This document shows positions 5,612 through 7,910 of a stretch of 7,910 nt of DNA, one piece after another. Numbering within the stretch: position 1 is the first letter of the stretch; the number at the start of each line of letters is the position of its first letter. Made by a program: the position numbers and the translations under genes. A model generated the notes under the pieces. The model saw only the letters and a program-made list of their open reading frames with translations, did not search any database and was not told the origin of the DNA. Origin of the DNA: Bacillota bacterium (lineage in GTDB: Bacteria; Bacillota_I; Bacilli_A; RFN20; CAG-826); assembly GCA_016872075.1 (NCBI GenBank), contig VHBF01000022.1, forward strand, positions 1-7,910. The letters are read 5' to 3'.

Positions 5612-6103
5612 ATGGATCCAGTTATCTTTAAAAAACCTCATACTTTCCTCAATCGAATTGAAATTTTATTTTGGCAGCTCTGGGATAAGCCTTTTATCAG
5701 GTTTCTTTTTGTTGGCGGTGTGAATACGGTCTTAGGTTATCTCACGACTTTGTTATTAAGATTTACCCTATTTATCGACCAACCTAAATGGATTTTAATT
5801 GAAACCTTGATTGAGTTTGATGCTGCGAATACCGTCATGTTTATCTTGTTATTTCCGGTTTCTTATTCACTTCAAGCATGGTTTGCCTTTCGGACCCAAT
5901 GGACCTGGAAACGATTACTCCTTTATCCTCTAACTAGTATTCCTAATTACCTGCTTCAACAAGCTTGCATCCTCGTCTTTGAAGATTGGTTAGGTATCCA
6001 ACCCGTAGTTGCTTATGCTTTATCCGCGATATTACCAATTCCCATTATGTTTTTTGTGGTGCGATTTTTAGTCACCAATCCCAAAACTACTTCTTTAAAA
6101 TAG
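5612..6103 (+). CDS. GtrA-like four-helix membrane protein
   Basis: A 163-residue integral membrane protein matching the GtrA family in length and pattern. The hallmark RFLFVGGVNTVLGYL (30-44) begins helix one. Three more hydrophobic helices lie near 71-92, 102-124 and 131-153, with short basic loops (RTQWTWKR at 94-101). GtrA proteins are proposed to move polyprenyl-linked sugars across the membrane for O-antigen, teichoic acid or arabinogalactan decoration. They usually work with a GtrB-type glycosyltransferase, and none is in this window. The ATG at 5612 is supported by the extended -10 placed right before it. An AAGG lies only two bases from the ATG, too close for normal ribosome binding. 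Its stop overlaps the convergent ABC gene by 17 bases. The residues before helix one (1-27) are longer than in minimal members. Confidence 0.82.
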   Translation: MDPVIFKKPHTFLNRIEILFWQLWDKPFIRFLFVGGVNTVLGYLTTLLLRFTLFIDQPKWILIETLIEFDAANTVMFILLFPVSYSLQAWFAFRTQWTWKRLLLYPLTSIPNYLLQQACILVFEDWLGIQPVVAYALSAILPIPIMFFVVRFLVTNPKTTSLK

Positions 6104-7910
6104 CAATTTGTTGATCAAACGTATCAATTTGTTGTTCAACCTTGAGTTCAGCAAATTGATTCATATAGAGTTTATGGTAAGTCCCCTTTTTCAAAATTAA
6201 TTCAAGATGACTACCGTCTTCAATGATTCGCCCTTCTGACATGACTAAAATGCGATCCGCATCCACAATCGTGGATAAACGATGAGCGATGACAATCGAA
6301 GTTCTTCCCTTCAACGTTTTGGTAATCGCTTTTTGAATCATTGCTTCAGTTTCGGTATCAATAGAAGAAGTGGCTTCATCTAAAATCATAATGGTTGGAT
6401 TGCGAATGATGGCCCGTGCAAAGGCGATGAGTTGTTTCTGGCCAACGGATAGTTCACTACCACCATCCTTCAGAATCGTATCGTAACCTTGCGGTAATTT
6501 TGAAATAAAATCATGGGCTCCGACTGTTTTACTTGCCTCGATCATTGCTGCATCACTCGCATCTAATTTTCCATATTTAATATTCTTACGTATCGTCCCA
6601 GAAAAGATAAATGGGGTTTGTTGAACATATCCAAGGTGATGACGAAGCCAACCCACAGAACGGGTTCGATAATCTTGACCATCAATCAATAAGGAGCCAC
6701 TACTTGGTTCGTAGAACCTGCAAAGTAAATTGACAGTTGTGGATTTACCACTTCCGGTTTCACCGACAATTGCCACGGTTTGACCCTTTGGGATAACAAG
6801 ATTCATCTCGTGAATAATTTGCGTGCCAGGATTGTAAGAAAAGGAAACTTGCTTGAATTCAATTTCCCCTTTCATCTTTTCATAGGCATTGACCTTGGGA
6901 TTTAGTAAAGTACCGTATTTTGCAATCACCTCAGGCGTATCGTTAATTAATGGTTTAGTTTCAATTAATGAAAGGATTTTTTCCACGGATGATTGCGATG
7001 ACATTAACTCGGTGAATAAATCCACAAATTCTTGGATAGGGGTATAAAGAGCGGAAACAAAGCCAATAAATAGCACAAAGATTGAAACATCATAAATAAT
7101 GGTATTCGATATCATTAACCAAGCGCCAATGAAGATGACAATCGCAGTCGTTATTGTCGAAATGAGTGTAACTGAAGGATAAAAGAAAGCTTGCGTTTTT
7201 GCAGTCTTCCATGCTTTATCACGAATATCGGTCACAATCTCATTAGCCTCTTTTTGAACGTTACTTTCAATCGAAAGTGTTTTAATCGTTTTCGCACCGG
7301 CGATGACTTCAGCAAGCCAGGCCACATATTTTGAAAATGCATTTCTTGCAGTTCTTGATAAATTAAGGATCCTAAACTGAAAATAGGGAGCGATGATGAT
7401 CATGATTGGTATGGTCGCCAATAACACCAGAGACATTTGCCAAGAAATCAAAAACATGGTGATCAAGATAAAGACCAATTCAAAGGTAATCCAAACAAAA
7501 CGGGTGATACCCCAAGAGATCATATCGGAGATTTTACTTGTATCGGATTGTAACCTGGCAATTAACCAGCCGGAAGATGTTTTATCAAAATAAGAAAAGG
7601 AAAGCTTTTGAACTTGGGCAAATGCATCCTCGCGAATGTGAATATAAACTGACATTTCTAAATAATTCGTGGTGAAAAATAATAAATAAATCGCAATCGC
7701 TCTAATCAATATTCCGATTGCAATTAACACGATATATTCGACGTAATTAAGGGAAAATTCAAGCCCAAAAAGCATGGTTACTTCAATCTGTAAATCGTTT
7801 AAAAGATTGCCACTGATGTTGCCTTGGTTTTCTAATGAAGTTAAAGCACGAATAATGCCGCGATTTAGCAAGGGAATAAAACTACCATCATGAAACGTAA
7901 TCAATAACAT
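6087..7910 (-). CDS. ABC exporter half-transporter (multidrug/lipid type), N-terminus cut by window edge
   Basis: 607 visible residues of a fused membrane domain plus ATPase, as in the MsbA/LmrA-type exporter family. Hydrophobic segments lie near 56-82, 137-157, 159-176, 245-268 and 271-290. The first helix is only partly present, so the true start lies beyond 7910 and the edge ATG is probably internal. The ATPase (about 349-585) has every key motif: A-loop Tyr359, Walker A GETGSGKST (383-391, Lys389), Q-loop Gln431, signature LSVGQ (487-491), Walker B IMILDE with catalytic Glu512, D-loop SSID and H-loop His543. It should be an active pump after homo- or heterodimerisation; a catalytically normal site argues against it being the degenerate half of a heterodimer. 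Substrate unknown. A roughly 20-residue tail follows the ATPase. Confidence 0.93.
   Translation of the reverse strand: MLLITFHDGSFIPLLNRGIIRALTSLENQGNISGNLLNDLQIEVTMLFGLEFSLNYVEYIVLIAIGILIRAIAIYLLFFTTNYLEMSVYIHIREDAFAQVQKLSFSYFDKTSSGWLIARLQSDTSKISDMISWGITRFVWITFELVFILITMFLISWQMSLVLLATIPIMIIIAPYFQFRILNLSRTARNAFSKYVAWLAEVIAGAKTIKTLSIESNVQKEANEIVTDIRDKAWKTAKTQAFFYPSVTLISTITTAIVIFIGAWLMISNTIIYDVSIFVLFIGFVSALYTPIQEFVDLFTELMSSQSSVEKILSLIETKPLINDTPEVIAKYGTLLNPKVNAYEKMKGEIEFKQVSFSYNPGTQIIHEMNLVIPKGQTVAIVGETGSGKSTTVNLLCRFYEPSSGSLLIDGQDYRTRSVGWLRHHLGYVQQTPFIFSGTIRKNIKYGKLDASDAAMIEASKTVGAHDFISKLPQGYDTILKDGGSELSVGQKQLIAFARAIIRNPTIMILDEATSSIDTETEAMIQKAITKTLKGRTSIVIAHRLSTIVDADRILVMSEGRIIEDGSHLELILKKGTYHKLYMNQFAELKVEQQIDTFDQQIAILKK
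6104..6139. repeat. Short imperfect tandem repeat in the ABC gene tail
   Basis: CAATTTGTTGATCAA (6104-6118) recurs as CAATTTGTTGTTCAA (6125-6139), 14 of 15 bases alike, with a period of 21 bases. On the minus strand it encodes two QQI-containing heptad-like units at the very C-terminus of the ABC protein (593-603). It probably arose by a small in-frame duplication. Both copies are in the coding sequence, and the first abuts the stop codon of the GtrA-like gene. Confidence 0.5.

Noticed and set aside
7908..7910. ATG at the window edge as the start of the ABC exporter
   Set aside because: The first transmembrane helix would be missing its first half. The coincidence with the window boundary suggests a cut gene.

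Overview
This is a 7.9 kb stretch of ordinary, AT-rich bacterial chromosome with a low-G+C Gram-positive character. Genes are tightly packed, tRNAs carry an encoded CCA end, and the protein families are housekeeping membrane proteins. The standard genetic code is used: all tryptophans are TGG and the MATE gene ends on TGA. That argues against mycoplasma and spiroplasma lineages that read TGA as tryptophan. It is compatible with the Acholeplasma/Izemoplasma side of the Mollicutes or another AT-rich Bacillota group. The exact taxon cannot be fixed from this window.

Layout: tRNA-Ile(GAT) at 42-118 is followed by a hairpin terminator. Ten bases later a MATE-family exporter begins (171-1559). A promoter overlapping the MATE stop codon drives a three-tRNA cluster, Val(CAC)-Thr(TGT)-Leu(TAG), at 1595-1844. 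A membrane-anchored alpha/beta hydrolase starts two bases after the CCA of tRNA-Leu (1847-2839). Next come a DUF2207/YciQ-like membrane protein (2889-4925) and a LemA protein (4988-5548), closed by a good intrinsic terminator. A GtrA-like membrane protein (5612-6103) follows and converges, with a 17-base overlap, on a minus-strand ABC exporter (6087-7910) whose N-terminus lies beyond the window.

Functionally this is an envelope-centred neighbourhood: two exporters, a membrane hydrolase, the DUF2207-LemA pair and a GtrA flippase-like protein. Only DUF2207 and LemA look like a functional pair; the rest are probably independent neighbours.

No CRISPR array, transposon, phage module, toxin-antitoxin pair or clearly new defence system was seen. 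The most interesting signal is in expression. Of five genes with visible starts, only lemA has a canonical Shine-Dalgarno sequence. One gene starts at the end of a tRNA, and another starts where an extended -10 promoter would place the transcription start. This suggests frequent leaderless or near-leaderless initiation.
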